Source of the DNA: FEN-1297 sp046706945
GTDB lineage: Bacteria; Bacteroidota; Ignavibacteria; Ignavibacteriales; Ignavibacteriaceae
Assembly: GCA_046706945.1 (NCBI GenBank)
Contig: JBJKOY010000124.1
Span: forward strand, 1 to 32,392
Direction of reading: 5' to 3'
Length of the DNA stretch: 32,392 nt
Shown here: positions 17,834 through 26,344 of the stretch, one piece after another
How positions within the stretch are numbered: position 1 is the stretch's first letter
Layout: every line of letters begins with the position of its first letter
The notes under the pieces: generated by a model
The model's input: only the letters and a program-made list of their open reading frames with translations
Told to the model about the DNA's origin: nothing
Databases searched by the model: none
Program-made: the position numbers and the translations under genes

Positions 17834-18745
17834 TTAAAACAAACCCTCTATTGACAGGTACCTTTCTCCTGTGTCGTAATTGAAAGTTAGTATTCTCTTT
17901 CCTTTGGGTATGTCCTTTAGTTTCTTTGCAACGGCTGCAAGCGCAGCTCCGCTTGAAATGCCGACAAAAATGCCCTCTTCTTTTGCCGCCCTTTGCGCAT
18001 ATTTAAAAGCTTCTTCCTTGTCTACTTTTATAGCTCCGTCCAAAAGATCTACGTCCAGTATTTGAGGAATAAAACCGGCTCCGAGTCCCTGCAGCGGGTG
18101 TGGTCCCGGCTTGTCTCCCGATATTACCGCGGAGGCTGCGGGTTCGACCGCGTACACCTTGGTCTTCGGGAATTTCTCTTTAAGAACTTTTGCCACGCCG
18201 GTTATATGTCCGCCGGTTCCGACGCCGGTTATAACAAAATCAATTCCCTCCGGAAAGTCAGCTACTATTTCTCGTGCCGTATTATCTATATGAGCCTGAA
18301 CGTTAGCCTGATTTTCGAACTGCTGCGGCATCCATGCATTTTCTTTTGCATTTACTATTTCTTTTGCTTTTTCTATCGCTCCCTTCATACCCAGTTCTTT
18401 TGGAGTAAGTTCGAATTTTGCGCCGTACGCCGCCATTAATTTCCGCCTCTCAACAGACATAGATTCGGGCATCACAAGGAGTATTTCGTAACCTTTTACC
18501 GCAGCTACCATTGCCAAACCTATACCGGTATTTCCCGAAGTAGGCTCGACGATAATGCTTCCTTTTTTTAGTATCCCTTTTTTCTCGGCATCTTCTATCA
18601 TGGAAAGACCGATTCTGTCTTTTATACTCCCGCCGGGATTTGCTCTTTCGAGCTTTATCCAAACTTCATGATCGCCGCCGAATAATTTATTTATTCTCAC
18701 ATGGGGCGTATTGCCTATGCTTTCGAGAATATTATTGTATTTCAT
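17834..18745 (-). CDS. cysK: Cysteine synthase A (O-acetylserine sulfhydrylase)
   Basis: The 303-aa PLP enzyme joins O-acetylserine and sulfide to make cysteine. The Schiff-base lysine is K42 in NPGGSIKDR. The substrate loop PTSGNTG and the phosphate-binding GVGTGGHITG follow, and the length is standard for CysK. AAGGAG lies five bases before the ATG. Although cysE is upstream on the same strand, a 313-base gap separates them. The gap contains a promoter, a Cys-rich leader ORF and an intrinsic terminator, so cysK is probably controlled by attenuation in response to cysteine supply (see 18831-18961). The 3' side ends near the inverted repeat at 17722-17777. Confidence 0.95.
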   Translation of the reverse strand: MKYNNILESIGNTPHVRINKLFGGDHEVWIKLERANPGGSIKDRIGLSMIEDAEKKGILKKGSIIVEPTSGNTGIGLAMVAAVKGYEILLVMPESMSVERRKLMAAYGAKFELTPKELGMKGAIEKAKEIVNAKENAWMPQQFENQANVQAHIDNTAREIVADFPEGIDFVITGVGTGGHITGVAKVLKEKFPKTKVYAVEPAASAVISGDKPGPHPLQGLGAGFIPQILDVDLLDGAIKVDKEEAFKYAQRAAKEEGIFVGISSGAALAAVAKKLKDIPKGKRILTFNYDTGERYLSIEGLF

Positions 18746-18830
18746 GACGTCTCCTTCCGTTAATGTTAAAAGAAAATTCTCAAAACTCGTTTATAATTAT
18801 CGTAGATTTCCGTTTAATTGCGTTTTACCA

Positions 18831-18861
18831 TAAAAAAAGCCCTTCATAAATGAAGGGCTTT
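18831..18861 (-). terminator. Intrinsic terminator (attenuator) ahead of cysK
   Basis: On the minus strand, AAAGCCCTTCA (18861-18851) pairs perfectly with TGAAGGGCTTT (18846-18836) around a TTTA loop. A run of seven T covers 18838-18832. The hairpin lies 26 bases after the leader ORF and about 86 bases before the cysK ATG. It is also nearly 200 bases beyond cysE, with a promoter in between, which fits an attenuator better than a simple cysE terminator. Confidence 0.88.
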
Positions 18862-18886
18862 GTCTAATTAAAAATATGCAATACGA

Positions 18887-18961
18887 TCAGGCAATTTCCT
18901 CCATTGGAAGAAAATTTGTAATGTAACAACAACAAACTGCCGTTTCGTATTTACTGATCAT
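18887..18961 (-). CDS. Cys-rich leader peptide of cysK (24 aa)
   Basis: This ORF of 24 codons plus TGA starts with an ATG at 18961 and begins MISKYETAVCCCY. Codons 10-12 are three consecutive UGU (18934-18926). Three Cys in a row in a short peptide directly ahead of cysteine synthase, followed by an intrinsic terminator, is the signature expected of an attenuation leader peptide. Poly-Cys upstream ORFs with such a role are known from mycobacteria; I know of none described in this phylum. The ribosome site is weak (AAGAG about 12 bases upstream). The peptide itself probably has no function beyond its translation. It is too short to be judged by composition, so the call rests on position and codon content. 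Confidence 0.62.
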   Translation of the reverse strand: MISKYETAVCCCYITNFLPMEEIA

Positions 18962-18996
18962 GTGAAAAGGATGCTCTTAACTATTAAATTTATACA

Positions 18997-19025
18997 AATC
19001 TAATTTAATGTAGCCAGTAAGTCAA
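18997..19025 (-). promoter_or_regulatory. Sigma70-like promoter of the cysK leader
   Basis: TTGACT (19025-19020) and TAGATT (19002-18997) are separated by exactly 17 bases on the minus strand. The -10 box also reads TAGATTTG, which fits the Bacteroidota -7 consensus TAnnTTTG. Initiation near 18988-18990 would give a leader of about 28 bases before the ORF. The promoter starts 34 bases after the cysE stop, so cysK can be transcribed independently. Confidence 0.6.
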
Positions 19026-19038
19026 GTGCGCTACATTA
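19006..19038. repeat. Perfect 9-bp dyad bracketing the -35 box
   Basis: TAATGTAGC (19006-19014) and GCTACATTA (19030-19038) are perfect inverted repeats separated by 15 bases. The -35 hexamer of the leader promoter (19020-19025) lies inside the spacer and one arm lies between -35 and -10. This placement suits an operator for a repressor or activator. As an RNA hairpin it could instead help end cysE transcripts, but no U-tract follows. Confidence 0.55.
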
Positions 19039-19058
19039 CGATATCCGTGCTCCGGCGT

Positions 19059-19922
19059 TTAAATGACGAAATCCATAGTATCAAAGTAATCCTCATTTGA
19101 CCGAACTTTTACTTCAATTTTGCTGTAAACAACCGAATTCGGCGGTACCGATTGTGTGATCCACGCATTTCCGCCGATAACGCTGTTTTTGCCTATTACC
19201 GTCTTACCTCCTAGAATAACCGCCTGAGAGTATATTATTACGTCGTCCTGAATGGTGGGATGGCGTTTGGTGTGCATAAGAGATTTATCCACGCTCATAG
19301 CTCCTAAAGTAACTCCCTGGTAAATTTTTACGTTCCTTCCGATTATTGTCGTTTCTCCGATTACGATTCCCGTGCCGTGATCTATAAAAAAAGGCGATCC
19401 GATTTCTGCGCCGGGGTGGATGTCAATCCCCGTAATCTGGTGGGCGTATTCGGTAAAAATTCTCGGTACTATGGCCACGTCGAGTTTGTACAGCAGATGA
19501 GCCAGACGGTATATAAGGATTGCCATAAAACCCGGGTAGGCTAAAATTACCTCGTCCACATTTTCCGCAGCGGGGTCTCCTTTATATATTGCTTCGGCGT
19601 CTTCCCAAAGCATATCGTGAATTTTCGGAATTTCCTTCATAAAATCTGTCGCAATTTTATCCGTCAACTTTTCGCTTTTACCGTTGTTTTTTCTCAGCAG
19701 AGAAATAAGGTTTCTTTCGAGAAGCTGCATCTTGGCAAGGACGTCCCTCGATGAATAATATATCTTATTCGAAAAATGCGGAAAAAGGAAATCTATCATT
19801 TCATTAAGAAAATCTATCGAGTCCTTCTTTAATAAAGAATTGCACGAATGCAACTCTCTTTTATCCATAATCCTTGAAGCAAATTCCGAATATGCGGATT
19901 CGTTTATTATCTCATCGTTCAT
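19059..19922 (-). CDS. cysE: Serine O-acetyltransferase
   Basis: This 287-aa enzyme acetylates serine with acetyl-CoA to O-acetylserine, the substrate of CysK. An N-terminal helical domain (DPAAENVDEVILAYPGF, then YRLAHLL) leads into left-handed beta-helix hexapeptide repeats. The catalytic pair is D167 (GIDIHPG) and H182 (DHGTGIVIGET), spaced 15 as in E. coli D143/H158. The tail after the helix is short (VKVRSNEDYFDTMDFVI) and differs from the E. coli C terminus that binds CysK, so complex formation cannot be assumed. AAGG lies 7 bases before the ATG. The helical N terminus of about 110 residues is longer than in EpsC-type enzymes. It is transcribed away from the TonB receptor gene at 20262. 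Confidence 0.93.
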   Translation of the reverse strand: MNDEIINESAYSEFASRIMDKRELHSCNSLLKKDSIDFLNEMIDFLFPHFSNKIYYSSRDVLAKMQLLERNLISLLRKNNGKSEKLTDKIATDFMKEIPKIHDMLWEDAEAIYKGDPAAENVDEVILAYPGFMAILIYRLAHLLYKLDVAIVPRIFTEYAHQITGIDIHPGAEIGSPFFIDHGTGIVIGETTIIGRNVKIYQGVTLGAMSVDKSLMHTKRHPTIQDDVIIYSQAVILGGKTVIGKNSVIGGNAWITQSVPPNSVVYSKIEVKVRSNEDYFDTMDFVI

Positions 19923-20261
19923 TTTAAAACCTTAAGTTTTTTATCCTGCCGGTAACTGTTTTATGTTTATTTAAAAAATTTGATCTTAACAAAAAATAAA
20001 TTTATTAAAACTTTGGGATAATAAATATCCTTTTCTTTAATACCTTGCTTACAGACAAGTGAATCTTCATTTAATGATTTTTTATGAACATAATATTTAT
20101 CTATACCGTATTTTGAAATGCCGTGAATTTAAAGATTAATCGCATAAATCGCTCGTCACCGGTTTATTAATTTTTAAATTATTGATTTATGATTAAACTT
20201 TGGAGTAAATTTAATTGTCAAAAACTTAAGTGACTTATTATTAATTAAACGGGGATCTTTA
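19923..20261. other. Divergent promoter region, cysE / TonB receptor
   Basis: These 339 bases of very A/T-rich DNA lie between two divergently transcribed genes and must hold both promoters. I see no convincing dyad, riboswitch or small gene here. The receptor gene has only a weak GGGGA ribosome site about 6 bases before its ATG. Confidence 0.5.
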
Positions 20262-22685
20262 ATGAAACTAAGTCTTTCATCTCTTCTAATTCTCTTATAT
20301 GCAATTTCTGCGCCGGCTCAAATTAACGATAACAGGAAATCGGAGCGGTTTATAACTGGTAAGGTTTTTGATTTTAATGCCGGAGTTCCGGTAGAATATG
20401 CTAATATCTTATTATTAAATCAAAAAGATAGTACCCAGGCAGGCGGTACCGTTACGGGAAAAAACGGCGTATTTTCAATTAGCGGTATTAAGGACGGAAT
20501 TTATTTAGTTAACGTTCGTTTTATCGGTTATGAAAGCAAAGTCATCAGGAATCTCGCCGTTTCGTCATCAAAAAATAAAATAGATCTGGGTAATATTTAC
20601 TTAAAGCAGGCAGCGATAAATCTTCAAAACGTAATAGTACAGGGAGAAAGATCCCCGGTAACGTATAAAATTGATAAGAAAGTAATAGACGTAAGTCAAA
20701 TCCAGACAGCCGTCTCCGGCAACGTTGCGGACATTCTGGAGAACATACCTTCGGTTACGGTTGACATTGACGGGACCGTTAGCCTGAGGGGAAGTTCCAA
20801 TTTTACGGTGCTGATAGACGGCAGACCCACGGTGATGGATGCACAGGATGCGCTGCAGCAGATACCGGCAAGCTCAATTCAAAACCTGGAAATTATAACC
20901 AATCCTTCGGCGAAGTACGATCCCGAAGGCAACTCGGGTATAATAAACATTATTATGAAGAAAAATAAGAACTACGGGCTAAGCGGAATTGTAAATGCGA
21001 ATGTAGGGATAGACAATAAATACGGCGGTGACTTTCTGTTCGAACAAAAAAATTCGGCTGTGAATTATAATTTAGGAATGGATTACAACAGGCGTTCCTA
21101 TCCCGGTACAAGCAATGAAGCCAGGCAGTTTTTTTACGAAGATAATACGTCTTTCGTAAATTCGGACGGGATCCGCGATCACGGAAGAATTTCGTTCGGT
21201 TTGCGCGGCGGCGCGGACTTTAATTTAAGCGAGTCGGATATACTCGGTTTCGGCGGCCGGTACGGAACTAGGGATCATATTGAAAACAATGTATTAAATT
21301 ATAATGAATGGTCTTCTCAAGATCCGCTCAATTACTCTTACCTAAGCAGAAACGAAGGCAACAGGACGGGCTCTTTCTATGCCTTGCATTCAAATTACCT
21401 TCACAAGTTCAATATGACCGGTCATGAGCTTTCCCTGGATATTTTTTTCGGTCATAACAACGCGGACGAATCCAACATCTCCTCCGACATCGTAAACCAA
21501 ATTCAAATAGACGGTAAGAAAACTACGGAGTCCGGACCTTCTTCAAGGCTCAGAGGAAAAATAGAATATACACTGCCTTTAAGCGCGTCCGGTAAATTCG
21601 AAGCAGGTTCTCAGGGTGAAATGCGGCTATCACGGGATATCACCAAATTATATCAGTTTGATGCTCAAACCGGCATTTACGATAATCAGCAGGATTACAA
21701 CAACGATATAGACTATGATATAAGCAGTCTTGCCGTCTATTCGATCTATTCGGATGACTGGGGCGGTTTCGGCATACAGGGAGGCGCCAGAGGGGAATAT
21801 ACTTTCCGGACGATAGACCTTACCGGCACTAATCAAAAATTTTCGATCGACAGATGGGATTTTTTCCCGACCGTTCATACTTCCTACAAATTTTCGGAAG
21901 CAACTCAGATGATGCTGAGCTATACGCGGAGAATCGACAGGCCGCATGGCTGGAGCCTTGAACCTTTCTATTCGTGGACCGACGCCAATAACGTTAGGAT
22001 CGGAAATCCTTCGCTGCAGCCCGAGTTTATAGATTCCTACGATTACGGGTTCCAAACCTACTTCGGCGGACTATCTTTTTCCAACGATTTTTATTACAGG
22101 ATAAATCATAACAAAATCGAACATATCCGCTCCGTTTATGCTCCCAACGTAACGCTGACTACATTCGACAACGTCGGAACGGATTATTCGCTGGGATCCG
22201 AGTTCATGATCACTTATGATCCGGCTAAAGTATGGAACATAAATTTAATGGGTAATCTTTATAAATATAAAATAGACGGCGCTGTATTAAACCAGTCTTT
22301 TGCTAGGGAAAGTTTCAACTGGTCGACAAGAATAAGCAACGGCTTTAAGCTTACGGCTTCCACCACTCTGCAGCTGAACGTCAGGTATAATAGCCCTACG
22401 GTTTCATCCCAGGGAAAACGCGAGGGATTTTTTATGACGGACCTGGCCGTTAAACAGGAACTATTTCGCAAAGTTTTGTCCTTTACACTTCAAATTAGAG
22501 ACCTTTTAGGTACCGGTAAATATGATTTTTACTCTCAGGGTACGGGACTGACTACACATACTATTTTTAAAAGGCAGTCTCCCGTAGTGATGTTGAACGT
22601 GAAATATAATTTCAATAATTATAAAAATGAAAACAGACCCGAAAATGACCAGCCTGACAGCGGGTTCGGCGGGGAGGAAATGTAA
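20262..22685 (+). CDS. TonB-dependent outer membrane receptor (OMP_b-brl type)
   Basis: The 807-aa protein has a signal peptide (likely cleavage after APA, residue 19) and a carboxypeptidase-D regulatory-like domain at about 30-115 (ITGKVFDFNAGVPVEYANI, then GVFSISGIKDGIYLVNVRFIGYES). A TonB plug follows at about 120-235 (DILENIPSVTVDIDGTVSLRG, then LIDGRP, then NPSAKYDPEGNSGIINI), and then a long beta-barrel. This architecture is widespread in Bacteroidota and imports siderophores, oligosaccharides or other large solutes with energy from TonB-ExbBD. No SusD partner follows, so polysaccharide uptake is less likely. The charged, disordered C terminus (ENDQPDSGFGGEEM) is odd for a barrel. The ligand is unknown. 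Confidence 0.88.
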   Translation: MKLSLSSLLILLYAISAPAQINDNRKSERFITGKVFDFNAGVPVEYANILLLNQKDSTQAGGTVTGKNGVFSISGIKDGIYLVNVRFIGYESKVIRNLAVSSSKNKIDLGNIYLKQAAINLQNVIVQGERSPVTYKIDKKVIDVSQIQTAVSGNVADILENIPSVTVDIDGTVSLRGSSNFTVLIDGRPTVMDAQDALQQIPASSIQNLEIITNPSAKYDPEGNSGIINIIMKKNKNYGLSGIVNANVGIDNKYGGDFLFEQKNSAVNYNLGMDYNRRSYPGTSNEARQFFYEDNTSFVNSDGIRDHGRISFGLRGGADFNLSESDILGFGGRYGTRDHIENNVLNYNEWSSQDPLNYSYLSRNEGNRTGSFYALHSNYLHKFNMTGHELSLDIFFGHNNADESNISSDIVNQIQIDGKKTTESGPSSRLRGKIEYTLPLSASGKFEAGSQGEMRLSRDITKLYQFDAQTGIYDNQQDYNNDIDYDISSLAVYSIYSDDWGGFGIQGGARGEYTFRTIDLTGTNQKFSIDRWDFFPTVHTSYKFSEATQMMLSYTRRIDRPHGWSLEPFYSWTDANNVRIGNPSLQPEFIDSYDYGFQTYFGGLSFSNDFYYRINHNKIEHIRSVYAPNVTLTTFDNVGTDYSLGSEFMITYDPAKVWNINLMGNLYKYKIDGAVLNQSFARESFNWSTRISNGFKLTASTTLQLNVRYNSPTVSSQGKREGFFMTDLAVKQELFRKVLSFTLQIRDLLGTGKYDFYSQGTGLTTHTIFKRQSPVVMLNVKYNFNNYKNENRPENDQPDSGFGGEEM

Positions 22686-22747
22686 TTTGCACGGGTCAGC
22701 CCATTAACGGGATCATTTACCTGCACATGTAAAATACGGCGGCTGCA

Positions 22748-24370
22748 TTAACTGCCGGTTTTTTTCAATTCGGTTATTTCCGGACCGAAAGGCACATCGC
22801 TGATTTCTATTTGCGAATTTTTTTCGATAAAATAATTCAATGACCATTCGCTCGTGAACAGAACGACTTTTCTTTCCTGGGAATCTACGGCCCAGGCAGC
22901 TCCTGCGGGAAGAAGTGTATTTGCGAGCCGTTCGTTTTCAACTTCGGGAGATACCCATCGCATCACTTTCCAGTTGGTCTGTTCCAGTCTCGACTCTGCT
23001 CCGTATTCGTTTTCCAGACGGTACTGCACAACTTCAAACTGCAGGGGACCCACTGCTCCGAGCAACGGTATTTTCTGATACGAATTACTCGGATAGAAAG
23101 CCTGTATCACGCCTTCCTGCAGAAGCTGGTCGAGTCCGTCCCTGAACTTTTTATAATTCGAAGGATTGGGATTATGCATAAACACGAAATGTTCGGGAGC
23201 GAATTTAGGAATTTCGTTGTATACGATAGCCGTGTCGGAGGATATAGTATCGCCGATTCCGAAGTTTGAATTTCCGACAAATCCAATTATGTCGCCCGGA
23301 TACCCCTCGTCCACCGTTATTCTTTCCTGTCCGAATACTTTCTGTGAGTTTGACAATCTGATTTTCTTACCGCTTTTTACGTGGAAGGCCTGCATATCTC
23401 GGGTAAATTTTCCCGAACAAATTCTCATAAAGGCAATTCTGTCACGGTGTTTGGGATCCATGTTTGCCTGGATTTTAAAGATAAAGCCCGAAAAAACATC
23501 GTCCTCGGGGCTTATTTCTCCTGAGCTGCTGACCCTCGGTGCGGGAGATACGGCGTATTTTAAAAATCCGTCAAGCAGAAGCTGAACGCCGAAGTTGTTC
23601 ATGGCGCTTCCGAAAAAAACCGGCGTAAGCGTGCCTTCAAGTATGTTTTGAATATCAAACTGCTCGCCGGCCGTATCAAGCATCTCCAATTCTTCCACAA
23701 GGCGTTCGTAATAATCCCTGTTCAATTTTTCTTTTACCACCGGGGCGGAAATATCCATAACGGATACCGGGGCTTTAAATGACCCGCCTGCTGTTTTCTC
23801 GAAAAAATTCACTTGTTTTTCCAAGCGGTTATAAACTCCCTTAAAATCGATCCCGGTTCCCAAAGGGTAATTCATGGGGAAAGCCCCGATTCCCAGGACG
23901 TTTTCAATCTCGTCAAGCAGAGCAAGCGGTTCAAGGGTGGGCCTGTCCAGCTTATTAATAAAAGTAAATATAGGGATGGTTCTCTTCCTGCAGACTTCAA
24001 ATAATTTCCTGGTCTGAGCTTCTATTCCCTTGGCCGCGTCAATAACCATTACAACGGCGTCAACCGCAGTTAATACCCTGTAAGTATCTTCGGAAAAATC
24101 TTCGTGACCGGGAGTATCCAGCAGGTTGATTTTGTAGTCCTTGTAATCGAATTGAAGAACCGTGGAACTGATTGAAATGCCTCTTTTCTTTTCAAGTTCC
24201 ATCCAGTCCGATGTCGACGATCTCTGATTTTTTCTAGCGGTCACCGAACCCGCAAGCTGCACGGCGCCGCCGTACAAAAGAAATTTTTCGGTAAGCGTGG
24301 TTTTTCCCGCATCCGGGTGAGATATTATGGCAAATGTTCTTCGTCTGTTTATTTCTTTTATGCTGGTCAT
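22748..24370 (-). CDS. prfC: Peptide chain release factor 3
   Basis: This 540-aa translational GTPase recycles RF1/RF2 from terminated ribosomes. The G1 loop SHPDAGKTT, the RGISISST switch I, DTPGHEDF (G3) and NKLD (G4) are intact, and the C-terminal domains match RF3, not EF-G, in length. The frame can be extended to a TTG at 24391, but the ATG at 24370 gives MTSIKEINRRRTFAIISHPD, which aligns with the usual RF3 N terminus, so I use it. It converges with the TonB receptor gene across a 62-base spacer with no clear terminator. Confidence 0.94.
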   Translation of the reverse strand: MTSIKEINRRRTFAIISHPDAGKTTLTEKFLLYGGAVQLAGSVTARKNQRSSTSDWMELEKKRGISISSTVLQFDYKDYKINLLDTPGHEDFSEDTYRVLTAVDAVVMVIDAAKGIEAQTRKLFEVCRKRTIPIFTFINKLDRPTLEPLALLDEIENVLGIGAFPMNYPLGTGIDFKGVYNRLEKQVNFFEKTAGGSFKAPVSVMDISAPVVKEKLNRDYYERLVEELEMLDTAGEQFDIQNILEGTLTPVFFGSAMNNFGVQLLLDGFLKYAVSPAPRVSSSGEISPEDDVFSGFIFKIQANMDPKHRDRIAFMRICSGKFTRDMQAFHVKSGKKIRLSNSQKVFGQERITVDEGYPGDIIGFVGNSNFGIGDTISSDTAIVYNEIPKFAPEHFVFMHNPNPSNYKKFRDGLDQLLQEGVIQAFYPSNSYQKIPLLGAVGPLQFEVVQYRLENEYGAESRLEQTNWKVMRWVSPEVENERLANTLLPAGAAWAVDSQERKVVLFTSEWSLNYFIEKNSQIEISDVPFGPEITELKKTGS

Positions 24371-24650
24371 TTTGTATTCTTGATCTTTCAAATATGCAAT
24401 TATAAATTTCGAATTATATAATAAAGGGGATAAGGCCGGCGGTCCGTAATTTTCCTAGTAAAAAAATTCGGATATTAAATGTCTGCGGCGGGCAAAGGGG
24501 AAAATTTTAATTAAAGAAATCAGGTTCATTTTAATTAACAATATTGATTATTTTAAAGATCAAATTTAATTATTTAATATTTATATAACAAAAAATAAAT
24601 ACTCCGCCGTGTAATAAATATCCGAGAAATAGTATCCGGAGGAAAGTTCC

Positions 24651-25505
24651 ATGTATCCTGAGAGCAAAAAAATAGAGGCTTACAAATTATGTACTGATTT
24701 TGCGGTAAATCACTATGAGAACTTTCCGGTAGTGTCATTTCTTATTCCGAAAAAGCTGCGGAAGCACGTTGCGGTCATTTACTGGTTTGCGCGGACCGCG
24801 GACGATATGGCGGATGAAGGCAATTATTCCGAAGCCGAAAGACTGAAAATGCTCATGGATTTTGAAAATCGATTCCGGGATTTACTGAATAAAAATTACG
24901 AATCTCATTTTGAATATGCTCTTTATAGCACTGTCATGGAAAAACATCTTGATCCCCAATTGTTTTTGGATTTGCTGAAAGCTTTTAAGCAGGATGCGGT
25001 AAAAAAAAGATATAAGGATTTTCCCCAGGTGCTGGAATATTGCAAATATTCCGCAAATCCGGTGGGCAGATTAGTGCTTTCCCTGTTCGGAATTTCGGAT
25101 ACTTCGGCTGTTAAGTATTCGGACAATATTTGTACTGCGCTGCAATTGACGAATTTTTTACAGGATACGTCGGTGGATTACATAAAAGGAAGGATCTATC
25201 TTCCGCAGGATGAAATGGAAAAATTCGGTGTCAGCGAAAAAATGTTTGAGTTAAAGGAAAATAATCTTAATTTAAAGCGGTTGTTGGAGTTCAATATTAA
25301 CAGAACACAGCAAATCTTCGACGAAGGGAAAAATTTGTTCCCTTTCTTAAAAGGATTGCTGAAAGCGGAAATTAAATGGACTGTCCTCGGCGGTGAAGCC
25401 GTACTGAAAAAAATAAAAAATATTGATATGGACGTTCTGAACTTCCGCCCGGAGTTGAGTAAAAAAGATTTTTTATCTTTATTGTTCAAGGCATTATTCC
25501 GATGA
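24651..25505 (+). CDS. hpnC: Squalene/phytoene synthase family, HpnC (hydroxysqualene synthase)
   Basis: The 284-aa protein is of the all-alpha trans-prenyltransferase fold. The first Asp motif is DDMADE and the second region is NFLQDTSVDYIKGRIYLP, as in squalene/phytoene synthases. Its place as the first of three genes, followed by a second synthase and an amine-oxidase-like flavoprotein, identifies HpnC, which converts presqualene diphosphate to hydroxysqualene. GGAGGA stands 7 bases before the ATG. Its stop overlaps the hpnD start as ATGA. Without the context, either synthase alone could be read as a phytoene synthase. Confidence 0.86.
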   Translation: MYPESKKIEAYKLCTDFAVNHYENFPVVSFLIPKKLRKHVAVIYWFARTADDMADEGNYSEAERLKMLMDFENRFRDLLNKNYESHFEYALYSTVMEKHLDPQLFLDLLKAFKQDAVKKRYKDFPQVLEYCKYSANPVGRLVLSLFGISDTSAVKYSDNICTALQLTNFLQDTSVDYIKGRIYLPQDEMEKFGVSEKMFELKENNLNLKRLLEFNINRTQQIFDEGKNLFPFLKGLLKAEIKWTVLGGEAVLKKIKNIDMDVLNFRPELSKKDFLSLLFKALFR

Positions 25506-26344
25506 CGATCTCTGCAAAAGAAATAGCAAAGGGAAGCAAAAGCAGTTTTTATTATGCTTTTAACCTGCTCCCGAACGAAAAGCGCGATGCGATGAATACG
25601 CTGTATGCGTTTTGCAGGCAAACCGACGATATTGTTGACGAAGAAAACGAACCGCTGGATTTAAAATATGCAAAGCTGCACAAATGGCGCGTAGAGCTTG
25701 AGAAATCAATCAACGGGAATTCGGATTATAATTTATTAAATAAACTGGGTAAGACCATTTCACAGTTCAATATTCCTCTCGACCCGTTCTTTGAACTGCT
25801 GAAAGGTATGGAGATGGATTTGCAGATAAACAGGTACCTGAGTTTCGATGACCTGAAACTATACTGCTACCGTGTTGCTTCCACGGTCGGTTTAATGTGC
25901 ATTGAAATATTCGGGTACAAGCATAAATCCGCCAAGGATTTTGCGGTAAACCTCGGGATTGCGCTGCAGCTGACTAACATTTTAAGGGATATAAAAAAAG
26001 ATTCCCAGAAAGGCCGAATTTATCTTCCTCAGGAAGATCTGAGAAAATATTCATATTCGGATGAAGATATCTTCACCGAAAATTACAACGATAATTTTAC
26101 TTCGCTGATGAAATACGAAGCGCAAAGAGCCGAATCATATTTCAAGTCGGCTACCGAGAACCTCGATATGGACGATAAATATTCGATGTTTGCGGCCAGA
26201 GCTATGCAGCACATTTATCATAAGCTTCTGGAAAGGATAATTGACGCGAATTACGATATTTTTCATAATAATATAAGAGTGCCGAAAATTGAAAAAGTAG
26301 GCATCGCATTAGGCGTATGGGCGAAGTATAGTTTAGTATATTAA
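25502..26344 (+). CDS. hpnD: Presqualene diphosphate synthase HpnD
   Basis: The 280-aa squalene/phytoene synthase family member has DDIVDE as its first Asp motif and NILRDIKKDSQKGRIYLP as its second. It should condense two farnesyl diphosphates into presqualene diphosphate for HpnC. It is coupled to hpnC by a 4-base overlap, and its stop shares one base with the hpnE start (TAATG). The two synthases in this operon are clearly diverged, consistent with separate reactions and not with recent duplication. Confidence 0.87.
   Translation: MTISAKEIAKGSKSSFYYAFNLLPNEKRDAMNTLYAFCRQTDDIVDEENEPLDLKYAKLHKWRVELEKSINGNSDYNLLNKLGKTISQFNIPLDPFFELLKGMEMDLQINRYLSFDDLKLYCYRVASTVGLMCIEIFGYKHKSAKDFAVNLGIALQLTNILRDIKKDSQKGRIYLPQEDLRKYSYSDEDIFTENYNDNFTSLMKYEAQRAESYFKSATENLDMDDKYSMFAARAMQHIYHKLLERIIDANYDIFHNNIRVPKIEKVGIALGVWAKYSLVY

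Larger units (their letters stand above)
18831..18961 (-). promoter_or_regulatory. Candidate cysteine-responsive transcription attenuator of cysK
   Basis: The leader RNA can form competing helices. Helix 1:2 pairs UUUCUUCC (18913-18906) with GGAGGAAA (18902-18895) over a 3-base loop. Helix 2:3 pairs AAUGGAGG (18905-18898) with CCUUCAUU (18856-18849), which would break the terminator; it has eight consecutive pairs including one G-U. Helix 3:4 is the terminator. An outer stem pairs codons 4-8 (AAUACGA and GGCA, 18951-18938) with GCC/UCGUAUU around the leader stop (18893-18880), enclosing the three Cys codons. A ribosome stalled on those codons would break the outer stem and crowd helix 1:2, favouring 2:3 and cysK expression. 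The helices are read by eye; the switching is inferred. Confidence 0.6.

Noticed and set aside
18831..18861. Reading this hairpin as just the cysE terminator
   Set aside because: It lies nearly 200 bases past cysE, after a promoter and a Cys-rich ORF, and is close to cysK. It may also stop cysE read-through, but attenuation explains the layout better.
19923..20261. Possible cobalamin or other riboswitch before the TonB receptor
   Set aside because: No B12-box-like or other conserved aptamer core is visible.
21648..22055. 135-codon minus-strand frame inside the TonB receptor gene
   Set aside because: It is fully contained in a well-supported barrel-coding region and has no recognisable motif.
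24371..24391. TTG start for release factor 3
   Set aside because: The ATG seven codons downstream matches the normal RF3 N terminus, and no ribosome site supports the TTG.
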